A stretch of DNA of 64,000 nucleotides from Eleusine coracana subsp. coracana (GCA_032690845.1 CM064427.1:15635501-15699500); one strand, 5' to 3'; shown: positions 22,519 to 34,448, counted from the stretch's first letter. Translations and numbers: made by a program. Notes: generated from the letters alone by a model not told the origin.

Positions 22519-24339
22519 AGGAGGTAGTTGTGCAGCGTCGTCCTCTGAAGGCTATGCGCTGGGCTACCCCTGTGTCGGATCCTTCAGCTCTGTCTGTGCC
22601 CGTGCCACCTGAGCATCAAGCTACTCAAAGTACGCGAGATCCTCTGGTGACACAGACCCTCTGTCCTATCCTGCTTTGACTGTGGCTATCTTCTGCGCAA
22701 CAGACGCCAGAAGGAGAGTAAGATTGGCCAAATCCTGCTAAGTGAAGCATCCTCAGACAAGATCCTCTACTATCTGAGGTGTGACAAGAGAAGAAACTAT
22801 TGTAGAAGTTGGCAGAGCTGTGCTAGTAGCTGTAGCTGACTGTGGGGCTGCCTGAGTGGTGTGCACTGTGTCTAAGAAAATCAGACTCCTGATTGGCAGG
22901 TGCTGGGAGGTGGAAGGTCCTACCATCTGTGAAGCTGTAGACTGGGCTGGTGAGGTGAATAGTGCAGACACTGAGAAAGCTGGCACTGGGGAGAACTGTG
23001 TAGCTGAGAAAGTCTGTCCCTCTCCCCCTATCGGTAACTCCCCTGAAAGTGACGGCAAGCTGCTAGTCTGCACCGTCATCATCGTGGTGAAGGGGACACT
23101 CTGAGTCAGAACCTGCTGAAACTATGATAGCGTAGGGACTCCTGCCTGCTGGCCAGACTATCCACGAGTAAGCTCCGTCATCTGAGTGAGCAGATGTGTC
23201 ATCAGTCTCATCTGCTGCTGCTAGAACTCTACCTGCATCCTCAGCACATCCATGATCTGACGCCTCTCCTTAGTGGTGTTCTAGATGAAGTCACCCAGAC
23301 GTTCTGCAAGCACTGCAACGATGGAGCCATGATCTATCTCTTCAGGTGCTGGCTGAGGTGTACACCTACACTGCCTACCTCAGGAACCGCCGTCTTTGGA
23401 TGAGCCTCCTACTCGTGAGTGACTAGCAGCATCTCCTGCTCATCCGCCTGCTGGCTGGAGGCTGACTGTGATCCCTTAGGGGCTTGAGGTGCATAGCTGG
23501 TAGTCACCTCAGAGAATGCCTCGTACTGCTCCTCCGTCACTAGTCCTAGTCTCCTCAGAAAGTGACACATATATGGTCCATAGACTAGGTGACGGCCTCC
23601 AACTCTCTCAGAGATAACCTCCTCCATCTCAGCAATCATCAAGTCAGTCAAATCAAACTGTTGTCTCCTGAGCATAGCTACAATGGCCCACTAGTGTAGA
23701 AGTGTGAACTCCTCCCTATACCCAAACTTCAGAATGATTATCCTGGTGACTATTGCTCTAACCACCTTCGCCTCTGAAGTGAGTCTCGCTGGGCGTTTGT
23801 CAAAGCTTGGTGTGTGAGGTGGCTGAATGGCTACTGACATCATGTCGTCTGGAGGTAGCATCCCTCCCTATGGTCTGTGGGGCGGAGTCCAAGTCTCGTA
23901 GGCACTCCTATATAGCTGCAAGTCCAAAGCAATCAACCCAAGTGCAGCTATCAGGTCCTCTCTAGTCAAGCGCTGGAGCTCTCCTCTAAACATAAACCAC
24001 ATCTCTCAGCGATCTCTGGCTACCCATAGTGAGGAGTAGAACTCCAATATTATATCCTCTCTGAATCTCTACAGACTAGTGACCAACTCTGCTAGTCCGG
24101 GCATGTAGTCAAAGTATTGCTCCGTGTCCGTGCCTGTGGCTCTCCTCATAGCCTGGTAAATCGTGTACTGCTGTGGCACGAACAGTCCAAACATGTCGTT
24201 CCTTGTAAGGTAGCATCTCAAACCCACACCAATCCTCCTCTGCAAACTCGTCCAGTACCTCTCTCCTCCAGCAAGGTCTCTGGGGACTGGAACCCACTGC
24301 TCAAAAGGTACGAGGAGACTCACCTTGAGATCCTTGGCG

Positions 24340-25763
24340 GGAACTGTTGGCACTTCCTAAGTGGCCCTTTTATATGTCAATATTACCCCAATTAGAGCAT
24401 AATTGATACTAATTTAGGCCATTTACCTATGATATTGTCTATATATTTGTATATGCGTTGTTTTGGAGCTTTATTGTAGAAACAGGTAAAATTGGTGATT
24501 AAAGTGATGCTGGAGAGGACAGGAATCCAGAACCGACGAAAAGCACTGAAGAAGCCTAGTGCGCCGATCGGCGCAGTTCATGAGCCGGTCGGCGCTAGGG
24601 TGTTTTGGCCCACAGAAGTGACCTAGGCCCATTCCACATGTTTATGGAAGTTTATCTGCGCAAGACACTTGAAGATATTTGCCTAGAAGATTTATGGAAT
24701 TTCAAGATCTCGACGTGCAGTACAAGACTTTATCTCGAAGAAAAAGGCCCACATGATAGCTGTGGAAGATAGAGGAACCGACACGGAGAAGAAACCAGAG
24801 AAGACATGGCTTGCGCCGATCGGCGCAATCCTGCGCCGATCAGCGCAACCGTCTTATTTGCTAGAAACCTAGTCCTTTATGAGTAGAACCCCTATAAATA
24901 CTTGTAAACCCTGGCCACAGAGAGAGGAGACGACAGAGGGACAATAGATCCATGAGTTAGAGCCACCGGGGCTTGCCCCGTTAGAATAGATCTCTAGTTG
25001 AGTTTCAAGAACCATTGGTGTTAAGAGTTGATCCGTCAAGGTAGGTCATCTCGACGGGGATGAATCTTACTCTATGTATCTCAAGGATGATTGAATATGT
25101 TGATGATGGTTTTGGTGATTTGTCTGTCTTGATTCTATAATCATGCATGTGCTTATTCCAATTGCTTAGTTCTAGGCTAAGTAAGTTGATATTATCTTGA
25201 TCGTGGTGATTAGGATAGTATTCAGACATTGTATTGATTATGGTTGCCTGATGATGCTAGTAGTGTGGTTTAGCGGTAACAGCACTAAGCCTGCGCAGCA
25301 CTATTGGATAGTTGAGTAGGGTAAGACGCGCGATTAAGGGTTTCCTCTCGGCAGCGATAAATTGGGAGCCGCTCGGAAAGCAGGGTGGTCTTATTCATTA
25401 TAGATTTTCATTGATCTATGTAATTACCCATTATGATGCTATTTAATTAGACTTCTTGGTTACGATCTCACTAGTAGATATCTGGTTACTCACTTAACAA
25501 CATAGGCTTACAAGGCATCTGGCGCACTTTTGGCTTAGATTACTGTCTAGCGCACCTTTGCGTTGGCCAGTCTCCCCCTCACGCAACGTAAATTCGACAG
25601 TAGCTTTGACTAGATCTTTTACTGTTAACTTTGTTTAATTATCCCTAAGGTCCGAGTGGATTCGATAAACCTTGGAATACTCAATTCAAGAAAAAAAGTG
25701 CTACAATCGTACACCGTCCTCTTGCGGTATATAAGTGGGTGCGTAGGTATGACCAACAGGAAC
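24340..25763 (+). mobile_element. S: solo LTR of the A/C superfamily
   Basis: Starts TGTTGGCACTTCC at 24345 and ends GACCAACA at 25758 (1,414 bp), flanked by GGAAC at 24340-24344 and 25759-25763. It is inverted relative to A and C. Its interior matches the C LTRs better than the A LTRs (for example GTGGTTTAGCGGTAACAG). No internal region remains, so it arose by LTR-LTR recombination. TATA box at 24893-24900; palindrome pairs near 24562/24583 and 24815/24836. Confidence 0.95.
24893..24900 (+). promoter_or_regulatory. TATA box of solo LTR S
   Basis: CCTATAAATACTTG, with a palindrome pair ending about 45 bp upstream. The same box is found at 39215-39222 and 47577-47584 (minus strand) in the C LTRs. 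Confidence 0.6.
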
Positions 25764-26326
25764 CTCAAGTATGTCCCTCTCTCCTGCTGTAGCTACAAGC
25801 CTCTACAGTCTCCTGGTGCACATGGCACCACGTATACTGCGAGTCTCCTGCCCGATGAGCTGTCCTCTCCTGAGGTGTTGTCTGCTGTTGTGGCTGCTCT
25901 GGCTGCACCTCCTCTGAGGACTCTATCTCAGACTCTGAGTCTCCAGACTCCTTTGTCTCCTCCTCTGACTCCTCCTCCTACTGCCTGGATGATCCCTGGT
26001 TCGTAGTCCTCGACGACCTCCCCTAACAAGAAGTCAGAGTACCATGCGCCCATGGTGGAAGTCTGAAACCTGTGTATAGCTCTGAGGTTGTTGTCCTCTG
26101 TCTGGTGCTCCTCCAGTGGCCTTGATCATTAGTGTGTGTCCTTGTGATCAACAAAGATCCTGGAGTCCTACATGACTGCTCCATGGCATCCAGGTGTTGT
26201 GCTAGCCGTCTAGCTCTCTCTGACTCTCAGTCCAGCCTAGTCCTCTTCTTCCCTTTGGCCTTCTCTTGCATCTTGCCCTTGCCCTTATCCTGTCCTCCTG
26301 CTATCACTGCTGTTGTCCAATTGACA

Positions 26327-26727
26327 CTGCACACACATAGGTAGGGGGGATAGGATAAGTATAGAACCTAATATCATCTACAAGCTAAGCACTGCTAGGT
26401 AAGAAAGCGCAGTAGAAATCCTAGCATTGACTGAAGGACATGATCACTAGACAAATATGCAAAGTAACAATTGTGATCATCGACTATATGCGGCTGGTGT
26501 GAATCATCTAATATACAGTCAAATAATGGCAATTAATCCAACTATAGACTAAATAAGACACCCTAGAGTTGCAACTAACAGATAGACATGAAATTAATTA
26601 CAAATTAGGTTGAGCTAATTACCTAATTAATGCAACTACAAACTAGATTTTTACTCTAATTGCATCAATTAATGAAATTGCTCACAATTTAGGGTGTAAA
26701 ACAATGAACGGAGGATAGGCACAATAC
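26327..26727 (-). other. putative leader intron upstream of the B X-ORF
   Basis: On the minus strand the donor CCAAAG/GTATTG (26728/26727) and acceptor TGTGTGTGCAG/TGTCAA (26327/26326) enclose an AT-rich stretch of 401 bp between a GC-richer leader and the X-ORF. No transcript evidence. Confidence 0.45.
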
Positions 26728-28267
26728 CTTTGGAATCTCTGAAGCTGATGATTTGAGAAACACGCGACCGATTGCTGAAAAGTTGAGAGCTTTGGTCGCC
26801 AGCAATGGAGGAAGGGGGAAGAAGGCAAGCTTTGCCCTAGTTGGTTGAGCTCAGCTCTAGGTAGCGCGAGTGTGCGGAAGTAGGAGCAGTGGCGGCGGCG
26901 CGTGACAGCAAGCACATGGCGGCGCAAGGTGGCAAGCAGTGACGACTTTCGGTGGTAGCGGCGGCTCATTTGGCTAAGGCTCGCGAGTGCGGCAGGGGTC
27001 GAGCGGTGATGTTGGCACGCGGGTGAGGCAAGCAACGTGGCGACTCAACGGCTCGTCAACGGGGAGTGACAGGCGATGGCGAGGTTGACGGAGGTGGCGT
27101 CCTGGGCGTGCTCTCGGCTTGGTCGAGAAGAATGAGGAAGAGACTAAAATATTGGTCCACCATTTTGACCTAAGTCAAGCGAAGATCAAACAACCGAGAT
27201 CGACACAAGGCGAGATCAATGGTCACTGATTTAGAAGCATCACACGTTTTAATCATAGTGATTGGATGGTACGGTCTCTAGACAGGACAGTCCGGTCAAC
27301 TTCGGGTCTGCTGGCATTCATGCGGACCGGATGGTATGGTCTCTAGGACCGTTTTGTCTGGTCTCTATGACTAGACTGCTTTGAAACACTAAGCACAAGT
27401 GCACTAACCGGACTGTACGGTCTAAAGATCGGACTGTAGGGTCACTACCAGAATTTTGTTGAACCAAGAAATTTCTCTAATTTCCAGGTGCCCTCACGCA
27501 ACACCCAATTAAACACTGCACTTGGAGCATGAAGGGAACTCTCAAACACTCCTTTTCGAAATAGTGGCCCTCTATGGCCTTATAGTTTTCGCAAAGGCCA
27601 AATGAAGAATCGAGCAAAGAAGAACCAAGGCAAATAAGAACCAAATGGGTATGTATGAGCCTTAGGTCATGAACCACGCGAGTTGATTTAACCTTGGAGT
27701 TCATAAGATCTTGCTCAATGGGCATGAAGCACAATTCTTTCCTTTGGTCACACTTATGGAGATGTATTCTCATATTGAATATGAGGCACAAATTTTCTCC
27801 AAGTGTGACAAGCCTCCTTTGTGTATCCAATATAATGCATGCGACAAGCATTTTACAAACGCAATGGAATTTAAACATGCCATGTGAATGCAAGAAATAT
27901 TAAACAAGACACAAAGGAAACCTAACAATGTCAAGTTTGAACCCCTCTCAAACTTACTCACTATAAGCCATACCCTTGCCTTGAGAAAAGCCAAACCACC
28001 ATCTCAAGCACTCCCCTTGCTTATAGCTATCTTGAGTGGGTTAGACATTGACTAATTTTTATGTGTTTTTCTTTTATATATTTACACATGCATGGATGCA
28101 AAAACATACTAGTCACAAAGGAGTCCTAGTTACCATGCAATGTAAGAAAAAGAAAGAACACGCTACAACTACAAAAACAAAAAGAACACAACACGGTTAC
28201 CTCCCTCATGAGTAGATATGATGTTGAGGTCCATGTCACTTGTGGTGGAGTTCAATTGATCTTCAAG
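26728..28267 (-). other. element B internal leader and promoter region
   Basis: Between gag and X-ORF. The part 26728-27110 is GC-rich, like a first exon. An AATATTTTA box lies near 27137-27145, and three palindrome pairs at 27262-27442 sit upstream of it. The rest (27450-28267) is non-coding with only short, chance open frames. The promoter role is inferred from layout. Confidence 0.4.
27262..27442. repeat. three palindrome pairs internal to element B
   Basis: Decayed GACCGGACNGTCCGGTC-type units start near 27262/27283, 27325/27347 and 27406/27427, with spacings of 21, 22 and 21 bp. The core is the same as in the B LTRs but lies about 3 kb from either LTR. Confidence 0.8.
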
Positions 28268-30313
28268 TAAGCTCCCGGTTCACCACCACCACCATCATCT
28301 TGGTCTTGTTCTTGGGCACCAACTTGTACTTTGTTGACCTCTCTAGATCAACAATTCACTTAGGCACCCATATGCTCTTGACCTTTGTCTTCTTGTTTGG
28401 TGGTCTCAAAGTTTTTGCTTTCACCTTGCCACCCTTGTCCCTAAAAATCTTGAAGTGGGTGTTCTCATGGAACAAGATAGTGTTAGGTTAAACAATGGAA
28501 CTTCTAACCATAGGACAATCCTTGATGGTGTGGCCATCCTTGAAACACCTCTCGCAATAGTAGTCGTCGGCGAGTAGGGGCTTGACCCAAGCATGAATGG
28601 AGTCACTCATCCCAATGATGTCGATGGCAGCAGGATATGAGCCAAGTCCACGGTGGGAGACGTTGTTCACAAGATTCCTCCCAAGAATCTCCTTGTGGAT
28701 GGCTCTACCACATGTAAGCCGCTCGAAGCTGTCCATCACCATCTTCCTCTCTTCCTTGAGCTGATGATATTCCTTCAAATCAAAGGGCTCAATGGAAGAA
28801 ACCTCGAACGAGGTGGTTAGTTCACCACACATAGTAGAAGCATCGCTCTTTGATGAACTAGAGGATGGAGAGGCAAGGTTATCAACATTGATGGCCTCAA
28901 AAATAAGTTCAAGGGCCTCGTACTTCTCACATAGCTCTACATGATCACCCTTTAGTTTGTCATAACTCTTGTTTAGGGCCTCATAAGAAGTGACAAGGTC
29001 CTTGAGCTCACTCTCAAGCTCACCTATGTGGTCCTTAGCTAACTTACACTCTTTTCTTACCACTTCTAACATTTTGGATTTCTTGACGGCGATATCGCAG
29101 CCTTGCTCAAGCAAGCTCCAAAGCTCAGTGCAGGAGAAGTCCTCATCATCACTATCATCGCTGCTCTCCTCCTCACTCTCCCCAAAGTGGCTAGTAGCCA
29201 TGAGGCATGTGGGGGGTGGAGGAAGAGCTCGAGGGAGGGTGGTCTTAATCATGGCTAGACCGGACACTTCTTCATCATCACTTGAGGAAGAGGATGCTTC
29301 ACTTGAGTTGTCACTTGTCCACTCTCCAACAAGAGCCTTGCATGAGAATTTCTTCTTGAAATCTTTGGTTTTGCATTTGCCTTTGCTCTTGTCCATGTTG
29401 AAGTACCTCTTCTTCTTTTGCTTGGCTTTGGAGTCTTCTTCTTCATCTTCTTCTTCATCACTCGAGTCTTGGGGCTTGAATGCTTCTTTCTTTGGCTTGG
29501 GGCAATCCCGAACAAAGTGGTTCTTGGAGCCACAGTTGAAGCACTTTCCCTTGGACTTGGAGGTAAACTTGTTCTTGAAGGTCTTCATCTTCTTCATGAG
29601 AAGAGCCAAGTCCTCACTCAAGTCATCTTCATCATCATCATCATCTTGTTCAATCACCACCTTCTTCTTGCTTTTTTGTTCTTGACAGGCTCTTGCTTCT
29701 CAGCTTGAAGAGCTAGGTTGGATGGTTGAGGATCATCCAAACCTAATTGGTAGCTTTCAAAGGCAGTGATATTCCCAAGCACTTCTTTGATAGTCTTTGT
29801 CTTGAGGTCACCTTGTAAGGTGTAGGTGATGATGGACTCATACTTGGGGTCTTTTAATAGCTTCACAAATCATCTGATCACCTCCAGAGGCTTGAGCTTG
29901 AAGTCATCCCCAAGAGAATTGATCTCCTCCACTAGTACATGAAAGTGAGCATAAATAGTGTTAGCTCTCTCATGTGGCAATCTAGTGAAGTTATCATACT
30001 TGTTCTTCAGCACATAGTATCTTTCCTCTTTCACATTAGTGGTACCCTCATTAATAACCTGAATCTTAGTCCAGATACCATGTGTTTTCAAACTCACATC
30101 CGATCTAGCAAACACATCCTTATATATGCATGCAACCAGAGCATTCTTGGCCTTAGCGTTGTGCTTAATGAATTTGGGATCAAGCAGGTTCACATCCATA
30201 ACCAAATCATGGGTCACCTTTCATATCTCTGGGTCAAGGGACTCAAGGTAGGCTTGCATACAAGCCTTCCAATAGTTGTAGTCCTCACCATTGAATATGG
30301 GAACACTCCCCAT
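28268..30313 (-). pseudogene. gag of element B (Sirevirus type, two zinc knuckles)
   Basis: Starts ATG at 30313 with GSVPIFNGEDYNYWKACMQA, the usual N-terminus of Copia gag. Two zinc knuckles follow: CFNCGSKNHFVRDC (about 29540) and CERCFKDGHTIKDC (about 28540). Between them are long acidic/serine runs and a predicted coiled coil (ELESELKDLVTSYEALN..). The length is far above simple Copia gags and fits the long gag of Sireviruses. Breaks: TGG to TGA near 30220, CGA to TGA at 29870, a frameshift in the A6 run near 29670, and a stop at 28488 beyond which the frame continues (WVPK motif). No protease or integrase follows. Confidence 0.85.
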
Positions 30314-30363
30314 TTCTCTCGGCATCCTTACTCAAGGCAGTGAAACCTCTAGGTTGAGCGCTT

Positions 30364-30376
30364 GGCTCTGATACCA
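30364..30376 (-). other. primer binding site of element B (tRNA-Met)
   Basis: TGGTATCAGAGCC on the minus strand, two bases inside the 5' LTR. This is the standard initiator tRNA-Met site of plant Copia elements. Confidence 0.88.
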
Positions 30377-31172
30377 ATTGTACGGATCAAAGGTGTACCG
30401 AGAGGAGGGGTGAAACGGTAAGCCGACCACGATTGCAAATACTTCAATTTTACACCACTAAATCCCGGCAATCATTCCAACCTAGCAATTCTAGTAGGCC
30501 AAGACCCTACACATGCTAGTGTTCATGATGAGTGCAAAAGCGGAAGCTAAACACACTAGCCTATGCAAGCCACAATTCAACCTATTCACTAGAGCACACA
30601 AATGTGGAATAGTAAAGAGGGGTCAAAGAATGCTCATGATTTTTTCTCGAGGTCTCGAAAGGATGGCACCTTCCCCTAATCCTCGTTGGACCACTCCCAT
30701 CGGAGTGCCGGTCCCTCCCGCCACCAAGTGGACTTCTCGCACATGAGCCCGCAATCACTCCCGGAGTGAAGACACGGTCACATCACCGCTGCCACCAAGG
30801 CACAAGCTCGCCTCCCTTGAGAACTTGCCGGACTCCTCGAGCCGACACGGGCGTTCACTAGCGATGTCCCTTTCAACGGCGGGCCCAAACCGTGTACAAA
30901 CGTGTGACGGCCTTCACAACCAATCATGATAGGCTCGATCACCAACAGCTAACTGGTCTAGGTCTCACCATAGACCAAGAGTAATAGCCTAGATCACACC
31001 CTCAAGGACATCCTAGCCTTAGATGTGGATAGATGCTCAAGTTCCTCTCACTAGCACTCTCAAGATATCAGAAATCTTCTCCTAGTGCTCTTCTCTTTTC
31101 CTCTTGGCTCCCTACTGATGCTCCCAGCTATCCCAATGGCCAAGAGAAGTCTCCAAGACCCCAACAACGAAG

Positions 31173-31180
31173 TTATATAG
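31173..31180 (-). promoter_or_regulatory. TATA-like box of the B 5' LTR
   Basis: CTATATAAC on the minus strand, 60-110 bp downstream of the nearest palindromes. Deleted from the 3' LTR. Confidence 0.5.
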
Positions 31181-31239
31181 GCTTTCAACCTCAAACTAGC
31201 CGTTGCTCCATGAAATCAGCTTTCTAGGCCCAATGACCA

Positions 31240-31575
31240 TATAGTCCGGTCACTCTTTGATCGGACCATCCGGTCTCCATAGGATGGCTCCTCCAGAGCC
31301 GTTGGCTCTCTGCCCTGGCTGATTTCTGCACTAACTGGACTGTCCGGTCAGTAGACCGGACCGTCTGGTCTCTCCATCTCTGATGATTCCAGAGAGCACC
31401 TGAAACTACACCTCTCTATCCTAGCTCCCATCCAAACTGACCGGACCGTCTGGTCTGTAGACCATACTGTCCGGTCTCTATGGGCCTTCACGCTGAAAGA
31501 ATCCTTGCAGTCCACTCTCGATTCCTCTAATGATCGTACAGTCAAGTCTCTCCAGTCCTTCTGTCCGGTCACTCT
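31240..31575. repeat. palindrome clusters in the B 5' LTR
   Basis: Units near 31241/31263, 31336/31357, 31440/31461 and 31540-31570. The 31336 and 31440 clusters are clean pairs with a 21-bp repeat distance. Confidence 0.88.
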
Positions 31576-32060
31576 GTCCAGAAGCTAAAACTCCTCGTCC
31601 TTGCTTGACTTCATTTCCAGGCTTCTTCCAACAGCTCCTTGGCTTCTCCACTGTCACCTAGTGCATGTGATTTCCCTGAGCAACCACACACATCGCTGAC
31701 TAGCATGACCTAAAGAGACATGACCTAGACCCCCTTGATAGTCCGGTTTGTCCTATGTACTCAAAGCCCTAACAACTAGACAAGTGTTCCAAACACTTAC
31801 TCCATAGCTTGTCCTTAGCCTTGATCCATCTCCATCAACCCTTGGACTCCATCAAGCTCATCAAGCTCCATGCTTGTGGTCATTGTCATCAATTGCCAAG
31901 GCAACCATCATCAATAAGATTTGTAGTAGAGTTTAGAGATGATTCTTGCATAGACAACACTCATGTAGATATTAGCCTACAATTTCATAGTTGTCATTAA
32001 TCACCAAAACATCCATACCTCGCGGATCCAATCATCAATGGTCATGAAGCTTACAATTTT

Positions 32061-32480
32061 TCCATCATCTAATTCACCTTTGACCAAATCACAATGAATG
32101 GCACACTGTACAGGAGCAACAACTAAAATAATTTCAGAAATACTAGGTGCACTTGTTATAGCAGGAACTACCACATCATTCTCTCTCCCTTGAAATAAAG
32201 TCATCCTCAGCTTGGAGGTAATATCTACACCATGTTTCTTCTTTTTTGCTGTAACAAAAACCTCAGTCTTAATATCACTTTCCTTCATTGGCTTTAGAAT
32301 CTGATGAACACCTTTATACACAAAAGAATATTTTTTGGAACGTCCTCCATATGTTACACCAATATCAAACTACCATGGTCTTCATAGCAACCAATGACAT
32401 GCACTCATCGGTGCCACATCACAATCTATAGAGTGAACATAATCTCCAACTAAAATTTTACTCTCGTCCTGTCAGTAATT
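32061..32480 (-). pseudogene. Gypsy fragment (protease-RT linker) that hosts element B
   Basis: The minus frame reads FDIGVTYGGRSKKYSFVYKG then QILKPMK. This resembles the linker after Gypsy protease, where elements have LLGRPWQFD...GR.N.YSF....K..L.PM. A decayed CHWLL precedes it. The frame stays open to the ATTTT duplication, then continues at 10182 on the other side of B. A lineage cannot be given. Confidence 0.5.
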
Positions 32481-32809
32481 TTCAGTGTGATGCTTTGATT
32501 TATCCATTCCATATAATGAGGTGTAGGAGGCCGCCATATAGATAAAGACAATGCACATACCAAAGCTGAATTAATAGCATTATTGAGCTTTCAACTCACT
32601 CTTTCAGATGGATGTCCTCCTTGTAATTTCTTCCCTCTTCTTTTGTATAGCTAACTTTGCCACTTTATTAATTTTAATAAAACTACAGTAGGGGATTCCC
32701 CTCATGTTTTCATCAAAAAAATAATTAATTTGCATAACTTCTTTTTAATCTTGCACTTTGACTTAAAAAAAAATTGAATGCTGCCCTTTCACATTAGCAG
32801 GTATACCCA
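32481..32809. other. no feature recognised
   Basis: AT-rich DNA between the Gypsy fragment and the CACTA-like repeat block. No ORF or repeat of note. Confidence 0.4.
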
Positions 32810-33490
32810 CTACAAGGGTTTAGGTCTGTCACAACACCGCGAAAATGCTGCAATAGGGTATTTTTGTTGAGATAATACACTATCGCAATGACTTCGGGTC
32901 GTTGAGAGGCATCACAATTGCAGTTGATGCGAAAGCATATTGCATCGGTTTTTTGTGGCGTTATGGTAGATGTGGCTTGTTGCAATGATGATTGTGTTGC
33001 AGTAAATGGATTCGCAACTACACGCATCGTTGCTATTATGGCTATTGCATCAATGTAGCCTAGTTCCAAATACGCGATATTGCAATGCTCGTGAAGTGTA
33101 GCAATACCCACAATTGTCACGCAGGTGCTCGTCGCGATATGTGACCCCCATCTGCAATCATCTGATCCTCGTTGCTATATGTTCAGCTACAATCGCAACG
33201 CCGGTCGTGTCGTTGCTAGACGCTCAACTGCAATCGAGACGAAAGAACGTGTCGTTGCTATATGGTCGTCTGGAATCACGACGCCAAACATGTCGTTGCT
33301 ATACGCTCAACTGGAATCACAACGACTAATGTGTCATAGCTATACGCTAAACTGCAACCACATCGACTTTCGTTGCTATATCTATGCATTGTTGCAACGA
33401 CAGACATTTTCGTTGCAATATGTAAGACGCATTCGCAACCACCTCCACCTTCGTTGCTATATCTATGCATAGTTGCAATGACAAACATTT
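32810..33490. repeat. CACTA-like terminus with about 41-bp subterminal repeats
   Basis: Starts CACTACAAGGGTTTAGG, like the CACTA terminal repeat. From about 33131 to 33490 TCGTTGCTATA-type units recur near 33131, 33170, 33212, 33252, 33293, 33333, 33369, 33410 and 33451, that is every 36-42 bp. Internal arms read in both orientations (TTGCAACGA). Short subterminal repeats bind transposase in CACTA elements. No matching right end (..TTGTAGTG) is seen, so the element is truncated. Confidence 0.45.
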
Positions 33491-33706
33491 GCATTGCCAA
33501 ATTTACCAACTCACATAATGGCAATTCACTAATCCTATAAAAGTCCACAATAGAATCCTCCCACTTATAATATTCAAAATGAGAACTTGTTGAATATAGT
33601 GTTGGCACAAACTCAATGTATACATCAAATTATAGAAAACCATTACAACAAAATCAGCAGATTGTACTGTGAGCACCCGGCTAAATTGGTACCAAATGAT
33701 AAGAAT

Positions 33707-34448
33707 GTGACGATGGTGTCTAGGATTTGTCCCAATCTTTTGCAATACTACGAGTAGTAGCAAGTATAGAAACGTTCATTTGTTGTTAGCTCAGCAACCA
33801 GTAGATATCACAATAATCCCAAAATGAATCATCCAGCAATGATAATGAAGCAAACATCACAAACTGATAATTCACTAGCAATCAGAATCCAGCAACAATG
33901 TAGAACATGATAGATAATAATTGGCTAACAAGAACTTAGATGCAAAGCAACAGTAGATAAATTCTTCAACTTGTAACTTAGACCAGAATGGTATGGAGAT
34001 GGGAAACCACAAGTTCCAGCATGCATCCAATAGAATAATCACTTTATCACGCACTTCAGCAACCGACAAAGATCACCAGCAGCAATCAGAAGAAGAGGAC
34101 AACACCACTAGTGTTCCTAGGAGGACACCATGACTAAAAACACAATAGAATAATGTCCTCACTTACAGCGCATGGCACACAGGACAGCCAAATCACCTGG
34201 TCTGACTCGAAAACAACCGAAAGTTGACTCAAACTGAACATAACTTGGCACAGTTTTTACACTAGCGCCTTGTTGGAAACAAATTTGGTCATGGGACTGG
34301 ATTAGCCAGAAATATTATCAAATTATGTTTCCAACGAGTATTTACTCAGCCCTATCTAAATTTGTATGATCAAGTATGGTATTTTTACTCTGCGCATGTC
34401 TGCCTAAACCCGAAAAGGGTCCGAACTGCTTTGAACTTTTTATATCTT
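33707..34448. repeat. dispersed repeat R2
   Basis: Second copy of R1, in the same orientation, 28 kb away. Identity is clear over about 650 bp and continues through GTCCGAACTGCTTTG to TATATCTT, where element D begins. No coding signature was identified. Confidence 0.6.

Larger units (their letters stand above)
11795..22523 (-). mobile_element. element A: Athila-like Ty3/gypsy element, nested in B
   Basis: Flanked by AGGAG at 11795-11799 and 22519-22523. The LTRs are 1,363 and 1,364 bp and begin and end TGTTGG/CCAACA. On the minus strand the order is primer site, gag, protease, RT, RNase H, integrase, a third ORF region, polypurine tract and 3' LTR. The primer site matches tRNA-Asp, as in Athila/Tat elements, and the RT and integrase read as Athila-like. 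It is the only element here with polymerase sequence, and it is defective (frameshifts, stops, RT core missing). Confidence 0.94.
22524..26326 (-). pseudogene. X-ORF of element B, function unknown (interrupted by S)
   Basis: On the minus strand this begins after the acceptor at 26327 and continues on the far side of solo LTR S. Readable parts include an acidic stretch (about 25990-25850), EQWVPVPRDLAGGERYW, LQRLTREDLIAALGL, LTSEAKVVRAIV, FDLTDLMIAEMEEVISERV and LVYGPYMCHFLRRLGL. A Ser/Thr/Pro/Gln-rich tail lies near 23082-22753. Several stops break the frame. It does not read as protease, RT or integrase. It resembles a class of unknown ORFs carried by grass retroelements and is close in layout to the extra ORFs of C and D. 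No catalytic motif is visible. Confidence 0.5.
30379..32055 (-). repeat. 5' LTR of element B
   Basis: 1,677 bp from TGTACGG to CTTACA, then ATTTT. It has the complete structure: U3 with four palindrome clusters (31240-31575) and a CTATATAAC box at 31173-31180. The partner LTR lacks 30588-31251. Confidence 0.9.
10183..32060 (-). mobile_element. element B: Sirevirus-like Copia element with gag but no pol
   Basis: Bounded by ATTTT duplications at 10183-10187 and 32056-32060. On the minus strand the order is 5' LTR (32055-30379), tRNA-Met primer site, gag pseudogene, spliced-looking leader, X-ORF, polypurine tract and 3' LTR (11179-10188). No protease, integrase or RT sequence is seen anywhere in it. 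Without the nested A and S it is about 9.7 kb. The two-zinc-knuckle gag, the tRNA-Met primer site, the AAAAAGGGGGA tract and the LTR palindromes point to the Sirevirus lineage; the assignment is inferred from these. Confidence 0.88.

Noticed and set aside
28990..29685. 231-residue plus-strand open frame
   Set aside because: It is the antisense of the acidic/serine-rich stretch of the element B gag; its Ser/Leu-rich composition follows from that.
30364..30376. tRNA-like GCTCTGATACCA
   Set aside because: This is the complement of the tRNA-Met primer binding site of element B, not a tRNA gene; no cloverleaf surrounds it.
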